A DNA stretch of 64,000 bases, taken from the NCBI RefSeq assembly GCF_042646165.1, contig NZ_JBHRTC010000008.1. One strand, 5' to 3'. Under the pieces are notes generated by a model that searched no databases, was not told where the DNA came from, and saw only the letters and a list, made by a program, of their open reading frames with translations. Below are positions 44,660 to 53,641 of the stretch, piece by piece. Source of the DNA: Microbaculum marinum. Its GTDB lineage: Bacteria; Pseudomonadota; Alphaproteobacteria; Rhizobiales; Tepidamorphaceae. The position numbers were made by a program, and so were the translations under genes. The stretch's first letter is position 1. Each line of letters opens with the position of its first letter.

Positions 44660-45295
44660 TCAGAGCTGCTTCAGGCGCTGCTCCCACGCGGAAAGGTACT
44701 GCCTCCGCTCGTCGTCGTCGACGCGCGGCGCGGCATAGGCCACGAAGGGATCAATCACCTCCATTCCGAGATACTCGAAGACCCCGCGGTTGGCCGGTCT
44801 CAGGATCGGACCGATAGGTCCGTAAACGCCATCGGGAGAAAATCGTTCCGTCGTGCCGCCGGTGGTGACGCAGACCATCCCCCGCTTGCCCTTGAACAGG
44901 CCGCGCTCGAAGCGCAGCCCGTCGAGATAGGCGAAGCCGTAGGCCAGCACCCGGTCCGCCCACCCCTTGAGGATCGCGGGAAGGTTGGACCACCAGAGCG
45001 GAAACACCAGAATGGCGACGTCGCACCACTGCAGGCGTTCCTGCTCGCGGGCGAGTTCCGGCGAGAACCCCCCGCCCTCGGCGGCGTGCAGCTGCTCGTT
45101 CTGGTAGTGGAAGCGATCGGGGTCGTGGACGCCAAGAAAATCGTGCCGGCCCGCCACCGGATTGAAGTTCTCCGCGTACAGGTCCGATACGAGCACCTCG
45201 TGGCCGGCCGCCTCCAGCGTCGCGACGGCATGGTTCTTCAGGGCCGCGCAGAAGGAGGTCGGCTCGGGATGGGCATAGACGATGAAGACTTTCAC
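44660..45295 (-). CDS. NAD(P)H dehydrogenase (quinone), flavodoxin-like fold
   Basis: A 211-aa NQO1/KefF-type quinone oxidoreductase. It starts VKVFIVYAHPEPTSFCAALKNHAVATLEAAGHEV, contains FPLWWSNLPAILKGWADRVLAYGFAY (flavin and substrate loop) and CVTTGGTTERF. The GTG start lies five bases after the BKACE stop, so it is the last gene of the TRAP-BKACE operon. It could reduce a quinone or dehydrogenate a pathway intermediate; the link to the pathway is inferred only from the operon. Confidence 0.88.
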   Translation of the reverse strand: MKVFIVYAHPEPTSFCAALKNHAVATLEAAGHEVLVSDLYAENFNPVAGRHDFLGVHDPDRFHYQNEQLHAAEGGGFSPELAREQERLQWCDVAILVFPLWWSNLPAILKGWADRVLAYGFAYLDGLRFERGLFKGKRGMVCVTTGGTTERFSPDGVYGPIGPILRPANRGVFEYLGMEVIDPFVAYAAPRVDDDERRQYLSAWEQRLKQL

Positions 45296-45300
45296 GGGCC

Positions 45301-46236
45301 TCAGAACCCGACCCGGTCGGCACCCTTCAGATCGAGCATGGCCCGCGCCTCGTCGGGCGTCGCGATCTCCAGCGAGATGTCCTCGAGGATGCGCCGGATC
45401 TTGGCGACCTGCGCGGCGTTGGTTTCCGCCAGCTGGCCCTTGCCCAGATAGATCGAATCCTCCAGCCCGACCCGGACGTTTGCGCCCATCGTCGCGGCCA
45501 TCGTGCAGAACGGCATCTGGTTGCGCCCGGCCGCCAGGATCGACCAGCACCAGTCGTCGCCGAACAGCTTGTCGGCAATGCGGCGCATATGGGTGACGTT
45601 GTCGGGATCGGCGCCGATGCCGCCGAGGATGCCGAAGATCGTCTGCACGAACAGCGGCGGCTTGACGAGGCCGCGGTCGAGGAAGTGGGCGAGGTTGTAG
45701 AGGTGGCCGACGTCGTAGCACTCGAACTCGAAGCGCGTGCCGTGCGTCTCGCCCAGCTCCTTCAGGATGTACTCGATGTCCTTGAACGTATTTCGGAAGA
45801 TGAAATCGCGCGAGTTTTCCAGGTGCTGGCGTTCCCAGTCATGCTGGAACTCCTTGTAGCGGTCGAGCATCGGGAACAGCCCGAAGTTCATCGACCCCAT
45901 GTTGAGCGAGCACATTTCCGGCTTGGCGCGCAGCGGTGCGGCGAGCCGCTCCTGAACGCTCATGCCGTGGCCGCCGCCGGTGGTGATGTTGATCACTGCA
46001 TCTGTCGACTGCTTGATGCGCGGCAGGAACTGCATGAACACCTCGGGGTCCGGCGTCGGCTTGCCGTCCTCGGGATCGCGCGCGTGCAGGTGGATTATCG
46101 ATGCCCCGGCTTCCGCGGCGCCGATCGCGCCCTCGGCGATCTCGTTGGGGGTGAGCGGCAGATGCGGCGTCATCGTCGGCGTGTGGATGGAGCCGGTGAC
46201 GGCACAGGTGATGATCACCTTGTCTTGCTTCTTCAT
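45301..46236 (-). CDS. BKACE-family enzyme (beta-keto acid cleavage, DUF849)
   Basis: A 311-aa TIM-barrel enzyme of the beta-keto acid cleavage family, whose founding member cleaves 3-keto-5-aminohexanoate with acetyl-CoA to acetoacetate and a CoA ester. The zinc-ligand motif SIIHLHARDPEDGKPT, TTGGGHGMSVQERLA, CSLNMGSMNFG, and the GANVRVGLEDSIYLGKGQLAETNAAQV motif are all present. Start at MKKQDKVIIT after AGAAAGG. Family members differ widely in substrate; here it is encoded directly after a TRAP transporter, which probably imports the substrate or its precursor. Confidence 0.92.
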   Translation of the reverse strand: MKKQDKVIITCAVTGSIHTPTMTPHLPLTPNEIAEGAIGAAEAGASIIHLHARDPEDGKPTPDPEVFMQFLPRIKQSTDAVINITTGGGHGMSVQERLAAPLRAKPEMCSLNMGSMNFGLFPMLDRYKEFQHDWERQHLENSRDFIFRNTFKDIEYILKELGETHGTRFEFECYDVGHLYNLAHFLDRGLVKPPLFVQTIFGILGGIGADPDNVTHMRRIADKLFGDDWCWSILAAGRNQMPFCTMAATMGANVRVGLEDSIYLGKGQLAETNAAQVAKIRRILEDISLEIATPDEARAMLDLKGADRVGF

Positions 46237-46264
46237 CGGAGCCTTTCTCTCGGCGGGGTAGGGC

Positions 46265-47545
46265 TTACTGAACGCCGCCAAACGAATGCGGCAGGAAAAG
46301 CGTGATGGGCGGGACCAGGGCGACGAGCGCCAGCACGAAGATGGCGATCAGCAACAGCGGTATAGCCTCCTTCGACACTTCGACAAGCGATTTACCCGAT
46401 ATCGCGCAGACGATGAACAGGCAGATCCCGACCGGCGGCGTGGCCAGTCCGATCACCACGTTCAGCACAACCATCATCCCGAACTGGACCAGGTCCATGC
46501 CGATGATCTGCGCCATTTGCAGCAGCACCGGCATGGTCAGGATGAGGATCGTGATCGGCTCCAGGAACATGCCGAGGATCACCAGCGCGACGTTCAGCAT
46601 CAGCAGCACGAAATAGGGATTGTCGCTGATCGACAGCACGCTGCGGGCAACCTGCGCCGGCACTTGTTCCAGCGCGAAGACGAACGACACGATCGAGGCC
46701 ATCGAGATGATGAACAGGACCGCCGAGGTGGTGATCGCGGTCACCGCCAGCGCCTCCCAGATCCGCCGGAAGGTGAGGTCCCTGTAAAGGAGGCCGATGG
46801 CCAGGGCGTAGGTCACCGCGACGGCCGCCGATTCCGTTGCCGTGACGATGCCGCCCTTGATGCCGACGATGATGATCAGCGGCATCAGCAGAGCGGGCAG
46901 CGTGCGGAACATGGCTTGCCGGCGCTCCGTCCAGGAGGCCTTGGGCGACACCGGGAAACCGTCGCGTCTCGCCCGCCAGCTCGCGTAGATGAGGAAGCCC
47001 GCCGTCAGCAGGATGCCCGGAAAGACTCCGGCAAGGAAGAGCTGGCCGATCGAGGCGGAGGCCAGCACGCCGTAGACGATGATGGTGATCGACGGCGGGA
47101 TGATCGGACCCATGATCGCCGACACGCCGACCAGCGCCGCGGCATAGGCCGTCGGCATCCCCTGCTTCGACATTGCCGGCACCAGGATCGAGCCGAGCGC
47201 CGAGGCCTCCGCGGTGGCCGACCCCGAAATGCCGGCGAAGAACAGGCTCGACAGCACCGTGACCGAGGACAGTCCGCCCTGCCGGTGGCCGACCATGGCG
47301 CGGGCGAAGGTGATGATCCTGTCGGTGATGCCGCCGACATTCATTAGCGCGCCGGCCAGCAGGAACAGCGGAATGGTCAGGAGCACGAACGAATCGACGC
47401 CGGCCAGCATGCGCTGCGGAAAGGACAGGATCAGCATGCCGTTGCCGGTCCAGTACAGGTACATCATGCCGCCGACGCCGAGCGCCAGCGAGATTGGCAC
47501 GCCGGTGACGAGCAGCAGCAGGAAGATCGACAGAAAGGGACCCAT
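46265..47545 (-). CDS. TRAP transporter large permease (DctM type)
   Basis: A 426-aa inner-membrane protein with about 12 hydrophobic segments, the large subunit of a TRAP transporter. It begins FLSIFLLLLVTGVPISLALGVGG and has the family's FAGISGSATAEASALGSILVPAMSKQGMP, PIIPPSITIIVYGVLA and ATPPVGICLFIVCAISG motifs. It starts seven bases after the small-permease stop. Works with the adjacent DctQ and DctP proteins. Confidence 0.95.
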   Translation of the reverse strand: MGPFLSIFLLLLVTGVPISLALGVGGMMYLYWTGNGMLILSFPQRMLAGVDSFVLLTIPLFLLAGALMNVGGITDRIITFARAMVGHRQGGLSSVTVLSSLFFAGISGSATAEASALGSILVPAMSKQGMPTAYAAALVGVSAIMGPIIPPSITIIVYGVLASASIGQLFLAGVFPGILLTAGFLIYASWRARRDGFPVSPKASWTERRQAMFRTLPALLMPLIIIVGIKGGIVTATESAAVAVTYALAIGLLYRDLTFRRIWEALAVTAITTSAVLFIISMASIVSFVFALEQVPAQVARSVLSISDNPYFVLLMLNVALVILGMFLEPITILILTMPVLLQMAQIIGMDLVQFGMMVVLNVVIGLATPPVGICLFIVCAISGKSLVEVSKEAIPLLLIAIFVLALVALVPPITLFLPHSFGGVQ

Positions 47546-47552
47546 CGCGCCG

Positions 47553-48125
47553 CTATCCGGTGATCTGGGTGGAGGGCGGCTCGTCGCGCATCCTGACGAG
47601 GGCGCGGGCCTCGGCGACCAGCGAGACGAGGATGTGAACCACCAGCAGAGTGCAGCCGATCGTCACGGAGTGATAGACCCACAGGATCGAGACGCCGGCG
47701 GCGTGGCCGGTGATCGATTCCCAGATGAAGTCGACCGCCGGGATCGTCTGCATGTGGAAGCGGCCGAAGAAGTCGTAGCTGTTGATCACCATCAGCACCA
47801 GGAACGCCAGAACGGGTATGCTGACGATGGACTTCAGGATGAACTGGGCCTTCGCCGACAGCTTGATGGTGAGGATGTCGACGGTCACCAGCTCGCCGCG
47901 CTGGAAGGCGAGACCGATGAACAGGAAGGTGATCCAGACGAGGATGTAGCGGCAGATCTCCTCGGCCCAGATCAGCGACGCATTGAAGACGTAGCGGGCA
48001 ACCACCTGGACCATCATGATGATCAGGATCGCCGCCATGGCGCTGGCGCCGATCGACATCATGATGCGCGTGTACCAGCCGACGAAGCCGCTGGGTGCGG
48101 CTTGTCCCGGGCCGCCGTCATGCAT
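47553..48125 (-). CDS. TRAP transporter small permease (DctQ type)
   Basis: A 190-aa protein with four hydrophobic segments, including AAILIIMMVQVVARYVFNASLIWAEEICRYILVWITFLFIGLAFQRGELVTVD, the hallmark DctQ region. The ATG at 48125 has GGGAGGG upstream; an in-frame ATG 45 bases earlier is less likely. A 190-bp gap containing a small hairpin separates it from the binding-protein gene. Confidence 0.92.
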   Translation of the reverse strand: MHDGGPGQAAPSGFVGWYTRIMMSIGASAMAAILIIMMVQVVARYVFNASLIWAEEICRYILVWITFLFIGLAFQRGELVTVDILTIKLSAKAQFILKSIVSIPVLAFLVLMVINSYDFFGRFHMQTIPAVDFIWESITGHAAGVSILWVYHSVTIGCTLLVVHILVSLVAEARALVRMRDEPPSTQITG

Positions 48126-48142
48126 GTTCGCCGTCCCTCCCT

Positions 48143-48159
48143 GGTGTCGCGGGGACACC
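48143..48159 (-). other. Hairpin between TRAP binding protein and small permease genes
   Basis: GGTGTC and GACACC pair around a 5-nt loop, just upstream of the DctQ ribosome binding site. Such structures often stabilise the upstream binding-protein mRNA so that it exceeds the permeases. That role is inference. Confidence 0.3.
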
Positions 48160-48315
48160 GGCAGCTTCATGTCTACGGTATGAGGTCGGATCCACCCATA
48201 CGCCCGGGCAGTCTCGCCCGTTCCCCCTTGCCAGGTCGTCCCGGCCCCGCCGCCCCGTCCGGACGGATGCCGGCGGCGGGAACACCTTCGCGGAGTTCCC
48301 GCCGTTCGGTCAAGG

Positions 48316-49320
48316 TCAGCTGGTGCCCTGGGCCTCCTTGATGAACTCCTCGATCAGCGGCGACTTCTGCGACCACTCGTCGAGGACCGGCTTCACCTTC
48401 TGCTGCATGTTCGGAAGGTCTTCGAGCTCGACGATCTCGATCCCCTTGTTCTGGGTCAGGTCGTCGCGGGCTCCGTAGTCCTGCTCCTTGGTGTAGGCCA
48501 GCGTCGGCGCCGTCGACTTGCGGCCGGCCTCGCGCAAGGCCTGCTGGATCTCCTTCGGCAGACCGTCGAAATACGGCTTGTTGACGACGATCACCTGATG
48601 CCAGGGATAGTGCCCCGTCAGCGTCAGGTACTTGCCGACTTCCCACAGGTTCTCGCCGACGATCGAGGACACGTTGATTTCGACGGCGTCGATGACCTTG
48701 GTCTGCAGCGCGCCGTAGACCTCGCCGTAGGGCAGGCCGATCGGGTTGGTGCCGACGGCTTCCCAGATCGCCTTGTGCAGCGGCACGCCGAGGATGCGGG
48801 TCTTCAGTCCGGCGAACTCGTCGGTCTTAGTGACCGGCTCGTTGACCGTCAGGAAGTTGCGCTGGCCGATATCGACGACCTGCACGCCGACGAGGCCGGC
48901 AGGCGCCAGGTCATCGAAGATCTTCTGCGTCGTCTCGCCGGCGGCCAGATCGGCGAAGTGCTCGTAGTCGCGGATCAGGAAGGGAAGCTGGAAAGAATCC
49001 AGCGACTGGCGACCGGTCACCAGGCCCACCAGCACGCCGCTGACGGCGCCGATCTCGATGGTGCCGGCGACGGTGTTCTCGAGGTTCTGCTTGTCGTCGC
49101 CGAGCTGGCGGTTGGGGAAGATCTGGATCTCCACCGCGCCCGGCGCGATTTCTTCCAGCGCTTTCTGGAATTCGACGGTGGCTATGTGGCCCGGATGGAC
49201 CTCGTTGGCCGCATGGGCGAGACGCATCTTGATCGGGCTCTGCGCCCGGGCGACGTAAGGCATCGCCAGGGTGGCTGCTGCGGCGCCTGTGGTCGCGAGT
49301 AGCTGACGGCGGGATATCAT
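48316..49320 (-). CDS. TRAP transporter periplasmic substrate-binding protein (DctP type)
   Basis: A 334-aa periplasmic receptor with a twin-arginine type signal (MISRRQLLATTGAAAATLAMPYVARAQ). The mature part has IKMRLAHAANEVHPGHIATVEFQKALEEIAPGAVEIQIFPNRQLGDDKQNLENTVAGTIEIGAVSG and LKTRILGVPLHKAIWEAVGTNPIGLPYGEVYGALQTKVIDAVE, which contains the carboxylate-contacting Arg. Ligand unknown; a carboxylate feeding the BKACE enzyme is likely. GGGAGGAA precedes the ATG. Confidence 0.93.
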   Translation of the reverse strand: MISRRQLLATTGAAAATLAMPYVARAQSPIKMRLAHAANEVHPGHIATVEFQKALEEIAPGAVEIQIFPNRQLGDDKQNLENTVAGTIEIGAVSGVLVGLVTGRQSLDSFQLPFLIRDYEHFADLAAGETTQKIFDDLAPAGLVGVQVVDIGQRNFLTVNEPVTKTDEFAGLKTRILGVPLHKAIWEAVGTNPIGLPYGEVYGALQTKVIDAVEINVSSIVGENLWEVGKYLTLTGHYPWHQVIVVNKPYFDGLPKEIQQALREAGRKSTAPTLAYTKEQDYGARDDLTQNKGIEIVELEDLPNMQQKVKPVLDEWSQKSPLIEEFIKEAQGTS

Positions 49321-49338
49321 CGGTGTTCCTCCCTTTAT

Positions 49339-49398
49339 GTTTCGAACATCGAAACGCTGTTTCAATCCATATTCTCGATTTTGGGCCGATGCTGTCAA
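49339..49398 (-). promoter_or_regulatory. Promoter and clustered half-site operator of the TRAP-BKACE operon
   Basis: On the minus strand, -35 TTGACA (49398-49393), an 18-bp spacer and -10 GAATAT (49374-49369). Just downstream lie three alternating half-sites: GTTTCGA-ACA-TCGAAAC (49339-49355) and GAAAC-GCT-GTTTC (49351-49363), which share the middle half. GAAAC/GTTTC dyads are typical of IclR-family operators. The position after the -10 suggests repression. Confidence 0.55.
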
Positions 49399-49615
49399 GC
49401 CGCCCATGTGGCCCGGCGTGCTCCGAGCGGCAGGCAAGGGGTGGATTTACCGCTGACGCGACGGCATGTCCCGTTACGGTTTCTACATGCGGCAGGCCGC
49501 GTGCATGAGATGCGCGATCCGGCCACTGTCCGTGTATCGCGCTGCTTGACAGAAACGCAGTCCCGATGAAATGCTTGGCGCAACAGTGTTACGTACAACG
49601 AAACAGGAGGAGTAC

Positions 49616-50545
49616 ATGGCCCTCGGGGAAAACGGTGGGAACCGCGATCCGGAAGTCGCTGCGCTGCTCAAGGGCGCCGTCGACCTACATGTCCATTCCG
49701 GCCCTTCGGTGATGCCGCGCATCCTCGATCACGAGGAGGCGCAGGCACAGGCGGAAGAGGCCGGATTTGCTGCGATCCTGTTCAAGGATCACTACTATCC
49801 CGGTATGTCGCATGCCCAGATGCTGGAGAAAGCCTATCCGGATCGCAAAGTGAGGCTGTTTTCGGGTGTGGCGCTGAACAATCCGTCCGGCGGCATCAAC
49901 CGCTACGCCGTCGACCACAACATCAAGCTGGGCGGCAAGATCGTCTGGATGCCGACCTTCGCTGCGAAGAACCACATCGAGAAGTACGCAGCCAAGAGCA
50001 AGGACGCCCTGGCGTTTCCCTCCACCCGCGAGAAGATGGTCGAGCCGACGCCGCTCACCGTCCTCGACGAGAACGGACAGCTGACCGACGAGACGAAGAT
50101 GTGCCTCGATCTGATCGCCGAGGGCGACATCCTGCTGGCCGGCGGCCACCTGCACGTCACCGAGCAGGTGCCGCTGTTCGAGGAAGCCAAGAGGCGCGGG
50201 GTGAAGAAGATGATGATCAATCATCCCACCTACCTGATCGACTGTACCGATCAGGACATGGCCGACTTTGCGGCGATGGGCGTCTATCTGGAGCACTCGA
50301 TCTCGATGTTCATCGAGAACGCCCGCACCAAGATGTTCGACGGCGCCGACCTGAAGCGGTTCATCGAGGCCGGCACGGTGGACAAGACCGTGCTCGGCTC
50401 CGACCTCGGCCTCACGCAGGCGCCGCCGCCGGTGGAAGGCTATCGCGAGATCGTGCGGATGCTGCTCGACCTGCAGTACTCGGAAGCCGACATCCGCAAG
50501 ATGACCTCGACCAACGCGGCGAGCCTGCTCGGTATCGAGGTCTGA
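49616..50545 (+). CDS. DUF6282 / amidohydrolase-superfamily hydrolase
   Basis: A 309-aa metal-dependent-hydrolase-like protein. DLHVHSGPSVMPR carries an HXH metal motif, FKDHYYPGM and GGHLHVTEQVPLFEEAKRRGVKKMMINHP supply further His residues, and GSDLGLTQAPPPVEG holds the late Asp, the usual layout of amidohydrolase or PHP-like folds. AGGAGG lies seven bases before the ATG. Divergent from the TRAP-BKACE operon, so probably part of the same catabolic module, perhaps hydrolysing an amide or lactone. The substrate is not known. Confidence 0.82.
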   Translation: MALGENGGNRDPEVAALLKGAVDLHVHSGPSVMPRILDHEEAQAQAEEAGFAAILFKDHYYPGMSHAQMLEKAYPDRKVRLFSGVALNNPSGGINRYAVDHNIKLGGKIVWMPTFAAKNHIEKYAAKSKDALAFPSTREKMVEPTPLTVLDENGQLTDETKMCLDLIAEGDILLAGGHLHVTEQVPLFEEAKRRGVKKMMINHPTYLIDCTDQDMADFAAMGVYLEHSISMFIENARTKMFDGADLKRFIEAGTVDKTVLGSDLGLTQAPPPVEGYREIVRMLLDLQYSEADIRKMTSTNAASLLGIEV

Positions 50546-50600
50546 GGCCGCGGGCGGGACGAAGGCCCCGCCGCGTCGGCGGCGACGGCGCCGGGGCGGT

Positions 50601-51431
50601 CTACTCGACCACCTCGGTCTCGTCTTGGGTCAGCCGGTCGCCCCAGTCGGTGCTGTCGAACCAATAGGCGCGCAGGCGTTCCAGGAAGCCGCCAGCCTCC
50701 TTCTCGTAGATCCAGGAGTCGAGCAGGTTCAGCAGCCGCAGCGAGTCCGGCCGCACGGCGAACGCCTCGGCGGTGCGCAGCAGCGGTTCTTCGCTGATCG
50801 TCAGTTCGTCGGTATTGGCCGCCATCACCAGTTCCGGGATCGGCGAACTGGCGACGAGACCCGCGATCTCGCCGTTGAGCAGGGCGTCCTGCAGGTTCCT
50901 GTCGGCCTGGAACTGGCGGACCGTAGCATGGGCGAAGGCCTGGGCTGCCGCGAACTCTGAGACCGTCCCGCCGACGACGCCGATGGTCGTGCCCTCCTTG
51001 TCGACTGAGTCCGTCGTTACCTGGGCGCCGCCGCTGGTCCGGGCAAGGAAGTTCACCTCGGAATGGGCGTATGGCCGCGAGAAGGCGACCAGCTTGGCGC
51101 GTTGCGTGGTGATTGACAGGCCGGAGATGATCACGTCGCTCTCGCCGGCCAGCAGCGAGGGAATGAGCTGTACGAACGGCCGCTGGACAAACTGCACCTC
51201 TACGCCCAGATCGGAGGCGAGGCGGCGGGCGACGTCGATCTCGAAGCCGATCTGATCGCCGTCATGGTCGACCATCGTCCACGGCACGAAGGTTTCCGCC
51301 GCCAGGCCGACACGCAGGGTGCCGCGCGACATCACGTCCTGCAGCGTGTCGGCCGACGCGGTGGATGCTGCCAGACCCGATGCTCCCAAGGCGAGCATCA
51401 TCGCCAGAAATCGTCCGAATAGCCTTGCCAT
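50601..51431 (-). CDS. Amino-acid-type ABC transporter substrate-binding protein (solitary)
   Basis: A 276-aa periplasmic binding protein, family 3 (SBP_bac_3). The signal peptide is MARLFGRFLAMMLALGASGLAASTASA. Mature landmarks are LRVGLAAETFVPWTMVDHDGDQIGFEIDVARRLASDLGVEVQFVQ and SGLSITTQRAKLVAFSRPY. No ABC permease or ATPase genes are adjacent, so it may serve a distant transporter or have a signalling role. The convergent DUF6282 gene ends 55 bp away. Confidence 0.85.
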   Translation of the reverse strand: MARLFGRFLAMMLALGASGLAASTASADTLQDVMSRGTLRVGLAAETFVPWTMVDHDGDQIGFEIDVARRLASDLGVEVQFVQRPFVQLIPSLLAGESDVIISGLSITTQRAKLVAFSRPYAHSEVNFLARTSGGAQVTTDSVDKEGTTIGVVGGTVSEFAAAQAFAHATVRQFQADRNLQDALLNGEIAGLVASSPIPELVMAANTDELTISEEPLLRTAEAFAVRPDSLRLLNLLDSWIYEKEAGGFLERLRAYWFDSTDWGDRLTQDETEVVE

Positions 51432-51612
51432 TTTGGTCGCACTCCCTTTGAGCGAATGTTTCCGCACGATATCCGCCTGGCGGCGCGTTGCCGAGACCTG
51501 ATCGCCGGACGCGCAGCTTTCCACACAACTGGTTCAGAATTCCGAAACAGGCCCACTTCAATGATTATGGCGTGCAGGCTATGCTGCCCGCAAGCGGCCC
51601 ATGGAGGAATCG

Positions 51613-52167
51613 ATGTCTGATCGGCACGTCTGGCATTCACGCATTGCAAGCGTCGCGGCGGCAGGGCTGCTCGCGGCCAACCTGGCCGGAGCGGCGCAGG
51701 CCGCAGGGCCGATACTGGCGCCGCCGCAGGTGCCGGACAACGAGGCACCCGTGGTGCGCGTCTCCAAGACCGGCGACAAGGTTGCCGCCGGCGTCGCCGG
51801 CGCTGTGGTCGGCGGACTGATCGGAGCGGCGGTCGCCAATTCCGACAAGAATCGGTCGCCGGGCTACTATCCGCCGCCATACGCCCCGCAACCGGCGCCG
51901 GGCTACTATCCGCCTCCGGCTCCGCCCCCGCCGCAGTACGGATCGGACGCGGCATGGCGCACCTGCGTGGCCTACGGCAACAAGTATTCGCAGAAGAGCG
52001 GCGCCCTCGGGCTGCGTCTCGACAATATCGTGTCGATCCAGCCGCGCGGCTACAACACGTTCGTCGTCTCCGCCTACATGTCGGTGCTGTGGCCCAACTA
52101 CCAGGCGCGCTCTTACGTGACCTGCACGGTGACGAACGGCACCGTCACCTCCTGGCTGGTCGCCTGA
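51613..52167 (+). CDS. Secreted glycine-zipper and proline-rich protein
   Basis: A 184-aa envelope protein. It has a signal peptide (ending GAAQAAG), a glycine-zipper-like hydrophobic stretch (VAAGVAGAVVGGLIGAAVANS, about residues 57-78), a Pro/Tyr-rich linker with two GYYPPP repeats, and a C-terminal BA14K-like domain (WRTCVAYGNKYSQKSG and the paired Cys). GGAGG lies five bases before the chosen ATG. BA14K-type proteins are Hyphomicrobiales envelope proteins; that identification is tentative. Confidence 0.68.
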   Translation: MSDRHVWHSRIASVAAAGLLAANLAGAAQAAGPILAPPQVPDNEAPVVRVSKTGDKVAAGVAGAVVGGLIGAAVANSDKNRSPGYYPPPYAPQPAPGYYPPPAPPPPQYGSDAAWRTCVAYGNKYSQKSGALGLRLDNIVSIQPRGYNTFVVSAYMSVLWPNYQARSYVTCTVTNGTVTSWLVA

Positions 52168-52186
52168 CCGCGCGTTCCGGAGACGT

Positions 52187-52987
52187 TCAGGCTGCCGCCT
52201 CCCTGGGCAGGCGGTAGCCGAGCTCGCGCGAAATCCGCCTGCCGCCGTCGACGACAAGGGCGATCTGGTCCTTCGTCGGCGGCTCGCCGAGAAACTGGAT
52301 CGAATCGACCAGCGCCACGCAGCCAACGAAGACGCCGCCCGCATCGAAGATCGGCGCCGCCAGCGCATTCAGGCCGATCAGCGCCTGGTTCGGCGACGAC
52401 GCCCAGCCCTTCTCGTGGATCTCCGTCAGTTCGTCGGAAAGCCGCACCGGATCGGTGTTCGTCTGCGGCGTCGCCTGCGCGAGCGTCCCGTTCAGCACCC
52501 GCAGGCGGGTGGATTCGTCGCCGAAAGCCAGCGCCACCTTGCCCTGCGCCGTGGTGTGGTACTCGATCGTCGAGCCAACCTTGACCCCGACCTCCAGCGT
52601 CGACTGTCCCGTCAGCATCGCCAGCACGTTGACCCCGTCTGCGACCGGCCGCGACAGCACCACCGGATGGCCGAGCGCGTCGCGCATCTGGCGCATCACC
52701 GGCCGCGCCACCGCGGTCAGCTCGAAATTGTCGCTGACCGCCCGGCCGAGCGCCATCAGCCGGGTCGAGACCCGGTAGCGCTCCGTATCGTCCTCGCGAA
52801 GAATATAGCCGGCGCCCACCAGCGTCTGCAGGTGCCGGTGCATGCGGCTTTTGGTGGTGTCGAAGGCGCGGGCGAGCTCGGTGACCCCGACCGAATTCTG
52901 CTGCTGGGCGAGGAACTCGAGGATCTCGAGCGCGAAGACCACGGCCTGGACTCCGTCGCCGCGACGCTCGCCGGAAATGCGTGGCAT
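52187..52987 (-). CDS. IclR-family transcriptional regulator
   Basis: A 266-aa regulator with winged helix (QAVVFALEILEFLAQQQNSVGVTELARAFDTTKSRMHRHLQTLVGAGYILREDDTERYRVSTRLMALG) and IclR effector domain (TIEYHTTAQGKVALAFGD, GLNALAAPIFDAGGVFVGCVALVDS). The start MPRISGERRGDG is chosen because upstream codons enter the divergent promoter. It faces the VOC gene and stands at one end of the sugar-acid cluster, which it may regulate; it could also regulate the TRAP-BKACE unit. Confidence 0.9.
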   Translation of the reverse strand: MPRISGERRGDGVQAVVFALEILEFLAQQQNSVGVTELARAFDTTKSRMHRHLQTLVGAGYILREDDTERYRVSTRLMALGRAVSDNFELTAVARPVMRQMRDALGHPVVLSRPVADGVNVLAMLTGQSTLEVGVKVGSTIEYHTTAQGKVALAFGDESTRLRVLNGTLAQATPQTNTDPVRLSDELTEIHEKGWASSPNQALIGLNALAAPIFDAGGVFVGCVALVDSIQFLGEPPTKDQIALVVDGGRRISRELGYRLPREAAA

Positions 52988-53178
52988 GTAAACCTCGGAC
53001 TTTGGGGGCGCCTCTGCGGGCCAGCACGCGAGACGCTGTTGCGAACACCGTAACAGCATGTTCCGTTCTGGGAAACCCCGATGCTGTCGCTGCCGGCTAC
53101 GGTTGGCGTTGGGCGCCCCTGGTCTACTATGATGCCCGACCACGCCTTACCGGAAGCGCCACAGGGGGAAGACGCCAT

Positions 53179-53637
53179 ATGCTCAGGCATTTCGACCACA
53201 TGACCATAGTCGTCCGGGATATGGACTCCGCAACGGCCTTCTTCGGCCACCTCGGGTTCGAACTCGACAAGGACGTGGTGATCTCCGGGAAGGTCTTCGA
53301 GGACTACATGGGCGTACCTGGAATCGAGGCGCAGCACGTGACGCTGGCGCTTCCCGCCGCGCCAACTCGGACCGAGATCCAGCTCCTTCACTACCTGAAC
53401 CTGCCGCAGGATGCCGATCCGGGCATTGCCGACCTGACACGGCTCGGCTTCAACCACATCTGTTTCGCCGTCGACGACCTGGACGCCGAGGTCGCACGCC
53501 TGCGCGCCGCCGGCGTCACCGTGCGCACGGACGTGCTCGACTTCCACCAGCGCAAGCTCGTCTTCCTGACGGGCCCCGAGGGCGTGACGGTCGAACTGTC
53601 GGAATGGGAACCCGAACCCGCGGCCGCCGCGCAGTGA
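53179..53637 (+). CDS. VOC-family (glyoxalase/dioxygenase fold) protein
   Basis: A 152-aa metal-binding VOC protein with two beta-alpha-beta-beta-beta units. FDHMTIVVRDMDSATAFFGHLGFELD gives the first ligand His, GFNHICFAVDDLDAEVARLRAAGV the second, and GPEGVTVELSEWEP the C-terminal Glu. It could be a glyoxalase, epimerase or dioxygenase-like enzyme. It starts in the IclR divergent region and converges with the DapA-family gene four bases away. Confidence 0.85.
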   Translation: MLRHFDHMTIVVRDMDSATAFFGHLGFELDKDVVISGKVFEDYMGVPGIEAQHVTLALPAAPTRTEIQLLHYLNLPQDADPGIADLTRLGFNHICFAVDDLDAEVARLRAAGVTVRTDVLDFHQRKLVFLTGPEGVTVELSEWEPEPAAAAQ

Positions 53638-53641
53638 GGCG

